Shown: positions 35,200 through 46,018 of the stretch, one piece after another | Layout: each line of letters opens with the position of its first letter | How positions within the stretch are numbered: the stretch's first letter is position 1 | Source: Lepidurus packardi | Taxonomy: Eukaryota > Arthropoda > Branchiopoda > Notostraca > Triopsidae | Direction: 5' to 3' | DNA: 64,000 bases | NCBI GenBank assembly: GCA_023053545.1 | Contig: JAKZAN010000001.1 | Coordinates: 1,632,565 to 1,696,564 of the forward strand | Translations under genes and position numbers: made by a program | Notes under the pieces: generated by a model | The model's input: only the letters and a program-made list of their open reading frames with translations | Told to the model about the DNA's origin: nothing | The model's database searches: none

Positions 35200-36680
35200 A
35201 ATTTGCCTTGCTGTAGCGCCATAAGCGCTCCACTACACTTAATACTTGGAATCGTAATACTTTGAAGAGTTCGAGAATGCTGAGACGAACTGACACCAAG
35301 TACAAGATTTGGCGAAAAATTTTGTGCGCAAACTGCTCTAAATGTGTAGCACTTGGAATCGTAGTACTTTGAATAGCTAGAACTTTAATAAAGTACAAGA
35401 ATGCTCAGACGAACTGAAACCAAGTACAAGATTTGGCGAAAAATTTTGTGTGCAAACTGCTCTACATGTGTAGCACTTGGAATCGCAGTACTTTTAATAG
35501 CTAGAACTTTAATAAAGTACAAGAATGCTGAGAAGAACTGACACCAAGTACAAGATTTGGCGAAAAAATGTGTGTGCAAACTGCAATTTTGTGTGCAAAA
35601 GTACTCTATATGGGTAGCACGTGGAATCGTAGTACTTTTAATAGCTAGAACTTTAATAAAGTACAAGAATGCTGAGACGAACTGACACCAAGTACAAGAT
35701 TTGGCGAAAATTTTGTGTGCAAACTGCTCTACATGTGTAGCACTTGGAATCGCAGTACTTTGAATAGCTAGAACTTTAATAAAGTACAAGAATGCTGAGA
35801 CGAACTGACACCAAGTACAAGATTTGGCGAAAAAATTTGTGTGCAAACTGCAGTTTTGTGTGCAAAAGTACTCTATATGGGTAGCACGTGGAATCGTAGT
35901 ACTTTGAATAGCTAGAACTTTAATAAAGTACAAGAATGCTGAGACGAACTGACACCAAGTACAAGATTTGGCGAAAATTTTGTGTGCAAACTGCTCTACA
36001 TGTGTAGCACTTGGAATCGCAGTACTTTTAATAGCTAGAACTTTAATAAAGTACAAGAATGCTGAGACGAACTGACACCAAGTACAAGATTTGGCGAAAA
36101 ATTGTGTGTACAAACTGCAATTTTGTGTGCAAAAGTACTCTATATGGGTAGCACTTGGAATCGAAGTACTTTTAATAGCTAGAACTTTAATAAAGTACAA
36201 GAATGCTGAGACGAACTGCCACCAAGTACAAGATTTGGCGAAAAATTGTGTGTGCAAACTGCAATTTTGTGTGCAAAAGTACTCTATATGGGTAGCACTT
36301 GAAATCGAAGTACTTTTAATAGCTAGAACTTTAATAAAGTACAAGAATGCTGAGACGAACTGACACCAAGTACAAGATTTGGCGAAAATTTTGGTGTGCA
36401 AACTGCAATTTTGTGTGCAAAAGTACTCTATATGGGTAGCACTTGAAATCGAAGTACTTTTAATAGCTAGAACTTTAATAAAGTACAAGAATGCTGAGAC
36501 GAACTGACACCAAGTACAAGATTTGGCGAAAAATTGTGTGTGCAAACTGCTCTATATGTGTAGCACTTGGAATCGTAGTACTTTGAAGAGTTCGTAAAGT
36601 ACCAGAATGCTGAGAAGAACTGACACCAAGTACATACAAGATTTGGCGTGCAAACTGCTCGATATGTGTAGCACTGTATT
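35200..36680. repeat. Minisatellite, 11 copies, two unit lengths (123/144 bp)
   Basis: The anchor CAAGTACAAGATTTGGCG recurs at 35297, 35421, 35545, 35689, 35812, 35956, 36079, 36223, 36367 and 36511, and a variant at 36627. Periods run 124, 124, 144, 123, 144, 123, 144, 144, 144 and 116. Long units differ from short ones by a 21-bp block containing a second TTTTGTGTGCAAA. The 123- and 144-bp lengths are both multiples of three, so a 386-codon frame on the minus strand (36545..35385) stays open through many units; I regard this as a consequence of the lengths, not proof of coding. Edge units are diverged and central ones near-identical. Confidence 0.95.
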
Positions 36681-37925
36681 AAGCTAGATTGAATGTGTGA
36701 AGACGGGCAAAAATGCATGGCTTCAAAGCCCAAAGCGGGACAAGACGAATATCTACGGGCCGCAATCCTTTGTCTATCAATCTTTCGGAACTCTTGGTAG
36801 GAAAAGGTAGAAAAAAAAATCGAAAAAAGGGAAAACAATACTGCCTGGCTGCCGAGATTTGAAGGCGTGGCGCAAAGAGAAAGAGAAGAAGGGCAGTCAG
36901 TTGGACACAGTAAATCCCTCGAGTGTAGGGCTTTTCGGAACGGCCAATTCGATTGAAACGACAACCGCATTCTGGCATGACTCCTTGGAGACGCCTGTCC
37001 GTTTTTTGTCTCTTATTTTTCTTCACTTCCTCTAGCAACAGGGAAACGAACAAGTGCTTGCCACACTCACGTAGGCGGAACAGTTTTACACCTGGAATTT
37101 TCCCCAAGAACCGGGTATATACCACACAATCTTTCCCGTTCCAAAGAAAAAAACCTCATTCCAAGCAGAAGGTAGCCTCCCCACCAACGCAATCGTTGTA
37201 GCGAAACAAAAGGGCTCCCAAGCACGAAAAGAAGCAGCACGAGATGAGAGATCAAGAGATCAAAAGACCATAAATTATGCTCTGCGCCGATGCAGTATAA
37301 TGGGCAACTTAGCCGAGCGTTTTTCAAGATATCGGGGGCTCAACTTGATTTTTTTCCTTTACAGTTTCTGGGACGGCACTGTAAAAAAAAAAAAAGAAAA
37401 AAATAGAAAGGAATTCCGAGGAGCCGAGGTGCTGATGAGAATAGCAGTGTCACTGACAGGCCGCCGAGATTTATCACCAACGATGGCTAATCAAGTGGTT
37501 GCCAAAAAGCCACTAGCAAAAGAAAAGATTTGCCCTTCTTCAAAATTTTTTTTTAATTTTTTTTTCACATTTTTCCCTATTACACTCATTAGCATGCGTG
37601 AATCTTTCACCCCCGAAGCTCCAGAAAGAAAAAATAATTGGCCTTAAATTTCAACAATCATAATTTGCCTCTTCCTCAGCCATGTAATTCTCTCTTCCTG
37701 CGTATGTATTTTGCTTCCAACAGATCTACAATGTGTCATCAGCCCTAATGAGACGCGGTATTACTAGGCAAGATTGCCCGACTGTCTAATTAGAATGGCA
37801 GACCTAAATTGGCTGACATGGACTAAATATATATTCGCTTTTTTTTATCTCACTCGACTCGCCAATTCATTTTCTTGTTCGTCACTCAATTCTTTCACAA
37901 ACTACACCTATTTTCTATTCATACC
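36681..37925. other. Ubx intron segment, no gene seen
   Basis: Mixed sequence with A runs near 37381..37393 and T runs near 37547..37566. Short overlapping open frames on both strands have no domain. Confidence 0.5.
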
Positions 37926-38835
37926 GTGACTCCAATACCTATAACTAAAACTAATAATATCTAAAACTGTGACTGGCTTCTTTCACCTTTTCTTGTTTAA
38001 ATTTAATAAATCTATGCCAAAATGTCCATTTAATTCTAAATAAAATTTGACTTTGATTTGATTCAAAGTCGAATTCTTCAACTATATCAACTATATATAT
38101 AATTCGAAGTCTTCAACTATATCTGAACAATAACTTCAACTATATCTGAACTATAACTTCAATAATATCTGAAACTGTGACTAGCTTCTTTCACCTTTTG
38201 TTGTTTAAGTTTAATAAATCTGTGCCAAAATGTGCATTTAATTCTACATAAAATTCGACTTTGATTTGATTCATAACTTCAACTATAACAGAACTATAAC
38301 TTCAACTATATCTAAAACTGTGACTAGCTTCTTTCACCTTTTCTTGTTTAAGTTTAATATATCTGTGCCAAAATGTGCATTTAATTCTACATAAAATTCG
38401 ACTTTGATTTGATTCATAACTTCAACTATATCTGAAACTGTGACTGGCTTCTTTCACCTTTTGTTGTTTAAGTTTAATATATCTGTGCCAAAATGTGCAT
38501 TTAATTCTAGCTAAAATTCGACTTTGATTTGATTCATAACTTGAACTATATCTGAACTATAACTTCAACTATATCTGAAACTGTGACTGGCTTCTTTCAC
38601 CTTTTCTTGTTTAAGTTTAATATATCTGTGCCAAAATGTGCATTTAATTCTACATAAAATTCGACTTTGATTTGATTCATAACTTCAACTATAACAGAAC
38701 TATAACTTCAACTATATCTAAAACTGTGACTGGCTTCTTTCACCTTTTCTTGTTTAAGTTTAATAAATCTGTGCCAAAATGTCGATTTAATTCTAAATAA
38801 AATTCGACTTTGATTTGATTCGATTTCGATTCGGG
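37926..38835. repeat. AT-rich tandem array, six copies of variable length
   Basis: The block CTGTGACT(G/A)GCTTCTTTCACC followed by TTTAA(A/G)TTTAAT and AAATTCGACTTTGATTTGATTC recurs near 37968, 38175, 38319, 38430, 38580 and 38725. Copies differ mainly in how many times a short ATAACTTCAACTATATCTGA-type sub-repeat is inserted, so spacing varies from about 110 to 205 bp. Confidence 0.93.
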
Positions 38836-39637
38836 GATTGTTTCGATTTAAATCTTATCGCTTAAACCTGACGGCAGATAACGCTGCCGTCGCTTTGCTC
38901 ATCCAAAGGCGGATGACTGAATTCCTGCCCCGACCTTATGACGGAAATCAGCGAGAAAAGGAGGGAGACAGAGAGGCTGAGGCATGCAGATGTAGAGCCC
39001 AAGAAATTCCCGCTTGGGTAAACTGCGTCTAGACGCATACACACACACACACATTTATCCCATACGTATATCTATGGTGGCAAAAAAATAGGGATAGAAA
39101 TGAATGAAAGCCGAGGGAAGAGTTTCAAAGGTCGGTTCTTCTTCTCCGGGGTCTACGTGTTCGGCCAAGCGACTTAGATTTATGGGGTCCAGCCTCTTTC
39201 CTCAAGTCAAAAGAAAAAGGAACCCCACCCCACCCCCCCTCTTTCCGCTTTTGTGCAAACTCCAAACTTAAATAAGTCGTTTCTATGCTTAACAAGCTGG
39301 TGAGAATCAGTCCAGCAAGTCAAAATGAAAAAAAAAGACGAAAGTCCGCAACCCGCATTACAACATTACACCATCTCCTTAAAATTCCCTTAAAAAACTA
39401 AAAAAAAAAAGAAGAAAAAAAAGGGACTCGCTCTAAGTAGCCCGAAGAACTGGGAACTTGGCCAGTAATTCGCTCGACTTGTTTGTCTTCTATTTTTTTA
39501 GGCTATTTTTCTGGCTATTGAATCACCCGGAGCGATCCTCCGAGCACGCAGTTTGGAATTTGTCTGTCAACCGAACTCGGCGCAAAGTATCCTGCAAATT
39601 AATGGCCACCAAAGACGCTTAGCCACGAATTATACCT
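38836..39637. other. Ubx intron segment, no gene seen
   Basis: Contains an (AC)n microsatellite at about 39039..39053, a C-rich tract at 39227..39239 and A-rich stretches near 39400..39422. No gene recognised. Confidence 0.5.
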
Positions 39638-39887
39638 CTTGCAATATTGCAAACATCTTGGCGGCCCCACAACCCTCCATTGTTAGTAACTTTTCTGTTA
39701 ATTCTTTTTTTGCCCGCGGACACGCTTACTTTTCTTTCTTTTTTGATTTTTTGTCTCTGCAATGGACAGTACTTGTTCCATTTCAATGAATCAATTAACA
39801 AGGACAGTTCAACTTGCGATTCTTAAAACCGTGGGACTTCACCCTCCATTGTTAGCACTTTGGGCAGCTATTTAGCAAGCTCTATCA
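39638..39887 (+). repeat. Dispersed repeat family B, full-length copy (about 250 bp)
   Basis: Carries all blocks in order: TTGCAATATTGCAAACATCT (with the TTGCAATATTGCAA palindrome), TTGGCGGCCCC, ACCCTCCATTGTTAGTA, GCCCGCGGACACGC, CAATGGACAGTACTTG, ACCGTGGGACTTC, a second ACCCTCCATTGTTAG, and a final AGCAAGCTCTATCA. It is nearly identical to the two truncated copies 5 kb to the left, so this is a young local duplication or a small non-autonomous element. Confidence 0.9.
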
Positions 39888-40618
39888 GCAAAAATCGACT
39901 TTTTTGGGCGCCTTTTGGCTCCAAATCTCTTCTTGTCGTGTTTTGTTTAGGTTTAATCTCTCGCCCACGCGCGAAACTCCGGGACAAATTACGGAAAACA
40001 ATGTCCCTCTTTGTATTGTTCTGGTTGCACGCACCTGTGCGACGCATATAGTTTTGAAAGGCCCAACTTCCCCAATTTTGCAAGACAGGAATGAGATCCA
40101 GACAGCTGATTGCCTAACCAATTATCACCACCCCTGGGCGCATTAAACCAATTTCAGGAAAACAATGAGACCATCTGCTATCTCTTAAGATTCCTATACT
40201 TCCCAACAATAAAGCTCGTTATCCTAACCCATTTTCTTCGACTGCAATTTTTTTTTAATCCAACCCCATCCTTTGAATCCTCTTACCAGTTCCGGATTTT
40301 AATCGCTTTTTATTATTTTTTTTAAATACTGCAGCTCGTATACAAGACCATCCAAATCCCGGGCCAACTTGGACCCCTCTATTATGCTTCAATCAACCAA
40401 GTTCTCCTGATACACTTCACTACTCCCCAACACGTTTTTCCAGAGTAGAATACATTGTATTCTACTCCATTCTTTCAAATTAAAATCCGTAGTAACTAGC
40501 CTCGTTAATCTCTCCACCAATTACACACTCTAGTAGCTAAAACTGTTACCCCGTACTCATTTGCTTTTTCCTATGGAATAGATTCTGTCACACCTGCCGG
40601 AAAGTAGTATCCCCTTCC

Positions 40619-40619
<1 letters not shown>
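39888..40619. other. Ubx intron segment, no gene seen
   Basis: T-rich tract near 40245..40254, otherwise mixed. Open frames of 60-80 codons overlap on both strands with no domain. Confidence 0.5.
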
Positions 40620-40659
<40 letters not shown>

Positions 40660-40661
40660 AA
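40620..40661. repeat. Homopolymer block: 30 C then 12 A
   Basis: An uninterrupted run of about 30 C (40620..40649) passes directly into 12 A. Such runs are mutation- and assembly-prone, so the true length is uncertain. Confidence 0.9.
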
Positions 40662-40663
40662 GA

Positions 40664-40806
40664 AGAAAACTGAATGCCCCCTCAAAACACTACATTCAAT
40701 CTCCCTGCCCTTACAAAATAAAAGGAAAAAAAAAATATAAAGAAAACTTAATGCCCCCTCAAAACAGTACATTCAATCTCCCTGCCCTTAGAAAATAACA
40801 GGAAGG

Positions 40807-40851
<45 letters not shown>
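40664..40851. repeat. 72-bp tandem duplication ending in 45 A
   Basis: AAGAAAACT(G/T)AATGCCCCCTC and CATTCAATCTCCCTGCCCTT occur in two successive copies about 74 bp apart, each followed by an A-rich segment. The second ends in about 45 uninterrupted A (40807..40851). The A tails could suggest retrotransposed ends, but no element body is recognised. Confidence 0.85.
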
Positions 40852-40852
<1 letters not shown>

Positions 40853-43800
40853 AGTACCATAACAAAGGTTATCCGAAACCAGTAAAAATCAAGCTACACC
40901 AAGATTTACCGTCAAAAACCGCCTACAATCAATTTACGGAACGTTCAAGATTAAAAGCATAGGTGACCCCTCGCCTAAGAAGGCGAGTAAATCAAACGCA
41001 GCGATAAACGATACTCTGCCCCTCCTCACAATACACAACTTAGCAGCCGCATGCGAGCCAAAAAACCGCGCAAAAAGAAAAAATAAAATGAAAAAGGATA
41101 TAAGAGCAAGCTCCTAGTCAAGACGGATGACGTCCTGTGTGTTCCAGCATGCGTTAGGACCAGCAGGATATATGGCTAGTGCTGCTTTTCCTTTTCACAT
41201 ACCTATTTTGTCTTGTGGACACGTCAGTAGCCCTAACCCATGCACCTGATTCACATTTTTTGAAATTTTTTTTGTACGCAAAAATTACCAAAAAACCTCC
41301 CTTAAACTGCTATTTCTTCGTCTAAATTGCTTCGTTTTGCATAAAAAATGCTCTTACGGTGCCACCATGTTTTCTAACGCAAAAATAAAAAAAAAATCCC
41401 TTAAAACTGTTATTTCTTCGTCTAAATTGCTGTCCGTTTTGCAATGCGGGGTTGACTTCCCGGAAATGAAGATTCTTAAGTTTCTACTGTATTTATTTAA
41501 AAAATATGGAGTGTACATATTGCATGTATTAAGCAATACACAAAACGGAAAGTTTACTTTCATATCGCACCTGCGGTAGTAAACCATACGGGACACACGT
41601 GGTGAACCGCGAAGCGAAAGAGGAAAACACAAACCCGGAGCAGATGTCGAAACTACTTCCTCGAAAGTATTACCTTCAAAAACCACTTAATCTTCCGCTG
41701 CTGCACCACTTTATCAATGAACGAAAAGATAGTCCCGAACAAAAAAATGCCCAAAATTCTGGGGCATGTTACTGTTCTACTTAACGCGTCCTAGCAGTGC
41801 TAGCAGGGATAAAAGAAAGCGCCATAACAAAAGAGGCGGGCTCAAGGCAAAAAGCTTCCTTCATGAAAAATTACGGCGTCGTTTTTATCGCTCCTATAAC
41901 TCATTCTCAAACGACAAGCCCCTGCTCTTTCCTCTCGCGTCGTCCAAACTGATCTCAACTCGACTCTCAAGTTGCCACACAGCTCCAAGCTCAGCAACAG
42001 CCAGGGGAAAAAACCACTGCCCCCCAAAACACCCTTCACTAAGCACGCCATAGTCTCTCAACGCCACTCATTAACACAATAAAGCAAGAAAAAAAACTCA
42101 TATTCCATCAACCTTGTAAGTTCCCCGACTCGATAATAAAGTACCTCCTATAGCCCTTAAGCCTCACAAATGCCTATAATATCCTTAAAAAATGGGGGCG
42201 TGAGCTTAATGAAATTCCTGGGTTAATAGAGCATCGGTGGGCAGGTTTTATTAAAAAAACCTGAATAAATTCCGCGTCAGCACCAAGCGCTACTAGTTGT
42301 AGACCTCGGAACTCCCAATCCTTTTTACACGTTAACTTATAGGCCTATCTGTCCTTTTTACAACTTGAGAGTAAAGAGAAGGGAGAACCTGATGTGACCA
42401 TAACCACAAAAACCCCAAGAAGGAAGAAGACAGCCACACTGGGACCATTATTTATCCTGTTATGTTGGGATGGGACCCCCAGCCACCCTAAGCATGGTCC
42501 TCTGTGTCGTTGCCAGAGAGACCTTTAACGGATCCTGTGATAACTTCATCATTTGGGACCCAATCCGAGAGAAATTAAGCTTTTCTCTTCTTTTTTTTTG
42601 TTGGCGGGGCTTAACGTCCCTGTGGAGCAGTCTGAAACGTCTCGAACGTCTTGATTACCCCGAGATATCTCTTTTAGCAATATTTCCCTCCCCCCTGATA
42701 AGGCAAGCAACCTAAAAAAGCGAGCAAAAATGCTTTGTCAAATGAAACAGTAAATAAAACGCCCCTTTTTACACGGCAATCAGCACACGCAACGCTCTAT
42801 AAAACCTGCAATTTGCAGCCAGGGTGTGACCGACAAGTTCACTAGCAAAGTCTAATCGCCTTCTTTCTTTTTTTTTTTATTATTTATTTCAGGGGGTACG
42901 TTTGAATCCAACAGACCAGGCACAACGTATAACCGCAATAAAAACACGAATGCTCGCGGGTTGCTTCGCTTAGAACACACATAGGCTAGTGTTATGGGGT
43001 AACACACGGTTCTATAACGCGACTACATACAAACAAGAGTCGAGTCTAAACAGTCGTAAAACAGTCAACACTAACGCATTCTCATTTGTTCCCACCCGTT
43101 TTTAGCCCCCTTAATGGTTTCAAGGGATTGTGGATGCAAAGGAAAAAAAAAATACAAGTCCCCAACACACCATTCTGAACGCCTGAACCTGTTTTGGTGC
43201 TTGCTTCAGACCTTGTTTGCGACTCTTGACCAAAAAGGCGACGGCACCTGTTGTCCATGTACACATGGGTTTGTTCGTAAAACAACAAAGAGGTAAAAGG
43301 ACAAAACGCAAATTTAACCAAGCTACGGGGCTTTTTTTTGGCGCACCTGTCTTTCGTAAGGCAATACGTTAAGTTCTTAAAAAGGGCATTTCACTCATTT
43401 TGGGAACATATTACTGTATTGAATTACTTGGTTTACTGGTACCTTTATTTGGCAAGTAACTCAAAAAGTAACTCAAAAAGTCCTTTAACTCGGTTCATGA
43501 AGGCCATAAGAGTCCTTTATGAAGTGGTTAAGTGGTAGGAAAAGTACCATTGGGATCACCAGTAACATTAACGAGGCTGTAACCGCTTAAACGGTCCACT
43601 TTTTACGTTTGGCTTGTCGCGGGACAAGAAAAGGACAAGAATGTGCTTACACATGTTTCGCTCCACTCCCCCTTCCTTCCTACTCGACTTTTTTTTTCTT
43701 CTTTTTCTTGTTCTGCTGTTTCTCAAGAGCAAGTGACGCTGAGGTAGCCAGAGTTTGGACGCTTGTTCCTTATCAAAAAGCCATCTTTGGCTCATGAACT

Positions 43801-44584
43801 CGACTCGCAAGCATTCCGAGCGTTTGGCGTTACGAGAATGTATGCGGTATAGCAGGGAAGAAAAGTGTGACGGAAGTTGTTCGACGTATCTGCCCTCCAT
43901 GCACCAAGCCCACCCTGGTTTCCCTCTAAGCTTCCCGAAAAAGGGGCAGTCAGAAACAGAGTGAGAACGAGAGGAAGCCCAAAATGCAATAAAAACCCCC
44001 TTGAAAAATGCACCGGTTTCCAATTTTTATGACTCCCTTAGCAGATTCTCTCGCTGGAGCTCCGCTAAGGGCTTGCCATTGCCACACAGCAGAGCGACAC
44101 ACGACACGGAGACTGAAAGAGTTACGACCTTAACCGAAAACTGTGCCACATCTTGTAAAACCTGGCATGGCATCCCTTCTCGAACCCAAAAGAACCTGCT
44201 CTAATCCCCTTTTGCACCCCTTCCCTAACAACAGTTCTCCGCCAGTAATAGTGACTTAGAATTCAAGGCTTTTAAGTGGAAGATGGTTAGGGCCCATTGG
44301 CAACAAATTTTGTTGACTTGAACCTGTCTTTTAACATTCATTTTTATCATTCTACTCTATTCTGGTCCGTGACAGGCTTCTGACTCAACAATGAATTACC
44401 CACATATGGGATTCTCCGAACGCTAAAAAAAACTTTATAGCAAGCAACTGTCGTTCACAACTGGGACAAGAATGAATTTGAGCCCTCGACAGGATATTCC
44501 TTATTGGCCGACCCTTTTGTTGTAAGCACGAGACCAGCGTCACAACAATGAATTCGAAGTCATGTGACGAATAGTCTTATAGCA
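40852..44584. other. Ubx intron segment near exon 1, no gene seen
   Basis: Two imperfect copies of a block with CCTTAAAACTG(T/C)TATTTCTTCGTC lie near 41300..41335 and 41398..41440. A TAACTCAAAAAG direct repeat is at 43458..43482. No recognisable gene; open frames up to 151 codons overlap on both strands. Confidence 0.5.
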
Positions 44585-44708
44585 CGTTCTCCACTGACTG
44601 CACTGGTGCAATGCTTTTTGCCCTTTGCGTGTGTACACAGGGTGTAAAGATACACATGTTTGACACACTGCGTGCCAAAAATATTGCACCAGTGCAGCCA
44701 GTGGAACG
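44585..44708. repeat. Long near-perfect hairpin just inside Ubx intron
   Basis: Arms at 44591..44612 and 44683..44704 pair over 22 bases with one mismatch. Six more pairs lie inward (TTTTTG 44615..44620 with CAAAAA 44676..44681) and four outward (CGTT with AACG). The loop is about 55 bases. The hairpin starts about 70 bases downstream of the Ubx exon 1 donor. On either strand the 3' arm contains ATTGCAC, the seed of the miR-92/miR-25 family, but the arm centre (GCACTGGTGC) is itself a palindrome. It may be a fold-back element, a structured intronic RNA or a miRNA-like precursor. Confidence 0.8.
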
Positions 44709-44775
44709 CACTTTTAAAAGAAGGTATAGAAAGACCGGGCCAATCCTAGAGAACAAAAGGAAGAACGCTTCTGGA

Positions 44776-44780
44776 CTTAC
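44776..44780 (-). other. Ubx: Ubx exon 1 splice donor (GTAAG)
   Basis: Minus strand reads GCCATTGCCG followed by GTAAGTCCAG, a near-consensus donor directly after YPWMAIA. It is phase 1, matching the acceptor at 22202. Confidence 0.95.
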
Positions 44781-45528
44781 CGGCAATGGCCATCCAAGGG
44801 TAGAAGGTATGCGAGGATTGTTGACTGTTGGGTGACGCATCCAAGGCGGCTGCGCCGGCGTTGCCGGTGTTATTCGAGCCAAGTGAGCAAGGACTCCAAG
44901 CGCCGGAGGACGAGACGGCCGAGAGGGACCGCGACGAGGCGGCCAGACCATTGTTGCCGCCCACGTGCGAATTGACATCCATCGCGGAGGATATCGGGGT
45001 GCCGTAGCGGGCATGGTGTGAGGCAATCGAGGCGTTGTTGAGACTGTCTGAATTGTTGCCCCCCGTGCCCGGTGTGCCTCCACGTACCACACTCGCGGCC
45101 GCTGCTGCCGCCACGGCCGCCCACGATAATGCACTGTTCGCGTCGCCTGCTCCCGGCCCGCCACCATTCTTGCTGATGGCCGCTGCGGCCGCGGCCGCCA
45201 CACTGTAAGCGTTCTGGGTATCTTTGGCATTGTTGCAATCGACTAAAGAGGCGTTGGTAGAAGATTTGTAAGGGTGGTCATAGAGTTTGCAGGCAGCGGC
45301 GGCGGCTGCGGCGGCAGCCGTGCTGCTGGGGTCGTACGCTGGATCCGCCGTGGCTGGGTGATGCGGGTGATGATGATGGTGATGAGCGTTCCGGGCCGCG
45401 TTACTCGCAGCCGCACCGTACGGATTCATTCCGGCGAGTCCCAGAGGGAAACGGTACGCTTGGTCCGCAGCAGCTTGCCCAGCGTGACTGCCGTAAAACC
45501 CGGCTTGTTCAAAGTACGAGTTCATCAT
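44781..45528 (-). CDS. Ubx: Ultrabithorax exon 1: N-terminus and YPWM motif
   Basis: Encodes residues 1-249 plus the first base of a Gly codon; joined to 21895..22202 it gives a 351-residue protein. It begins MMNSYFEQAGFYG, where MNSYFEQ is the diagnostic Ubx N-terminus (a known activation region). The first in-frame ATG is 45528, and the second, at 45525, matches the usual Ubx start; upstream in frame there is only TTG. Further features: FPLGL at 27-31, a His run at 49-54, Ala runs at 71-79, 111-117 and 139-145, Gly/Ser/Asn-rich sequence at 150-235, and FYPWMAIAG at 242-250, which contacts Extradenticle. The GC-rich, Ala-coding composition contrasts with the AT-rich surroundings. No other exon is needed to link YPWM to the homeodomain, leaving an eight-residue linker. 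Regulation is not visible in the exon itself. Confidence 0.96.
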
Positions 45529-45998
45529 TTTCGTTTCAGAGTTTTTGTTTGACTTTCGATAGTAAAAAGACAGTACTTGCAACTTTCAATTCGCAACAAA
45601 CACTGGTCACTGGGTTTATTTGGAAAAGAAATCCCGGAACGATCCACGTTAATCCATTGCTTTCGCAGTCAAAATAATCCCAAAAACCGCGTGACAAAAC
45701 ACTGACACGAAATCCACTCGGAAGTCGCCACCGTTTTTAGTAGGGCGAAAAAAGTCAAAGTTGTTCTCGGTGATGGTAACGAGGTCTGCACTGGGAGCCG
45801 GTCAAGGCCTCTTTAAACGAGCACACAATGTTCACGGGCTCTGATTATGGGGGCGCAACGACGTTTGTTCACTTTTTCCTCCACCACAGGCGCAAGGAAG
45901 GGGGACGGAGTCGGCAAATGGTCTTTTTTTCCTTCCAAACTTGTCCACGTTTTCCGGCCAAAAAGAGGGACTGGGTGGGCAGGGCTTTGGACCCAAGT
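45529..45998 (-). other. Ubx: Ubx 5' leader and proximal flank
   Basis: AT-rich sequence without upstream in-frame ATG directly precedes the start codon, consistent with a 5' leader. A TTTAAA box at 45812..45817 is a possible TATA-like element, but no convincing initiator is seen at the right distance. The transcription start is not determined. Confidence 0.4.
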
Positions 45999-46018
45999 CA
46001 CACACACACACACACACA
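45999..46018. repeat. (CA)n microsatellite upstream of Ubx
   Basis: About ten uninterrupted CA units, roughly 0.5 kb upstream of the Ubx start codon. Confidence 0.9.

Noticed and set aside
35200-36680. CRISPR-like repeat array
   Set aside because: Units are contiguous tandem copies with no unique spacers, inside a eukaryotic Hox intron. It is a minisatellite.
44577-45238. Alternative minus-strand frames across Ubx exon 1 (217 and 122 codons)
   Set aside because: Out-of-frame shadows of the GC-rich Ubx exon; the true frame has MNSYFEQ and YPWM.
45529-45582. Extension of Ubx upstream of MMNSYFEQ
   Set aside because: The longer frame begins at TTG. MNSYFEQ is the conserved Ubx start.
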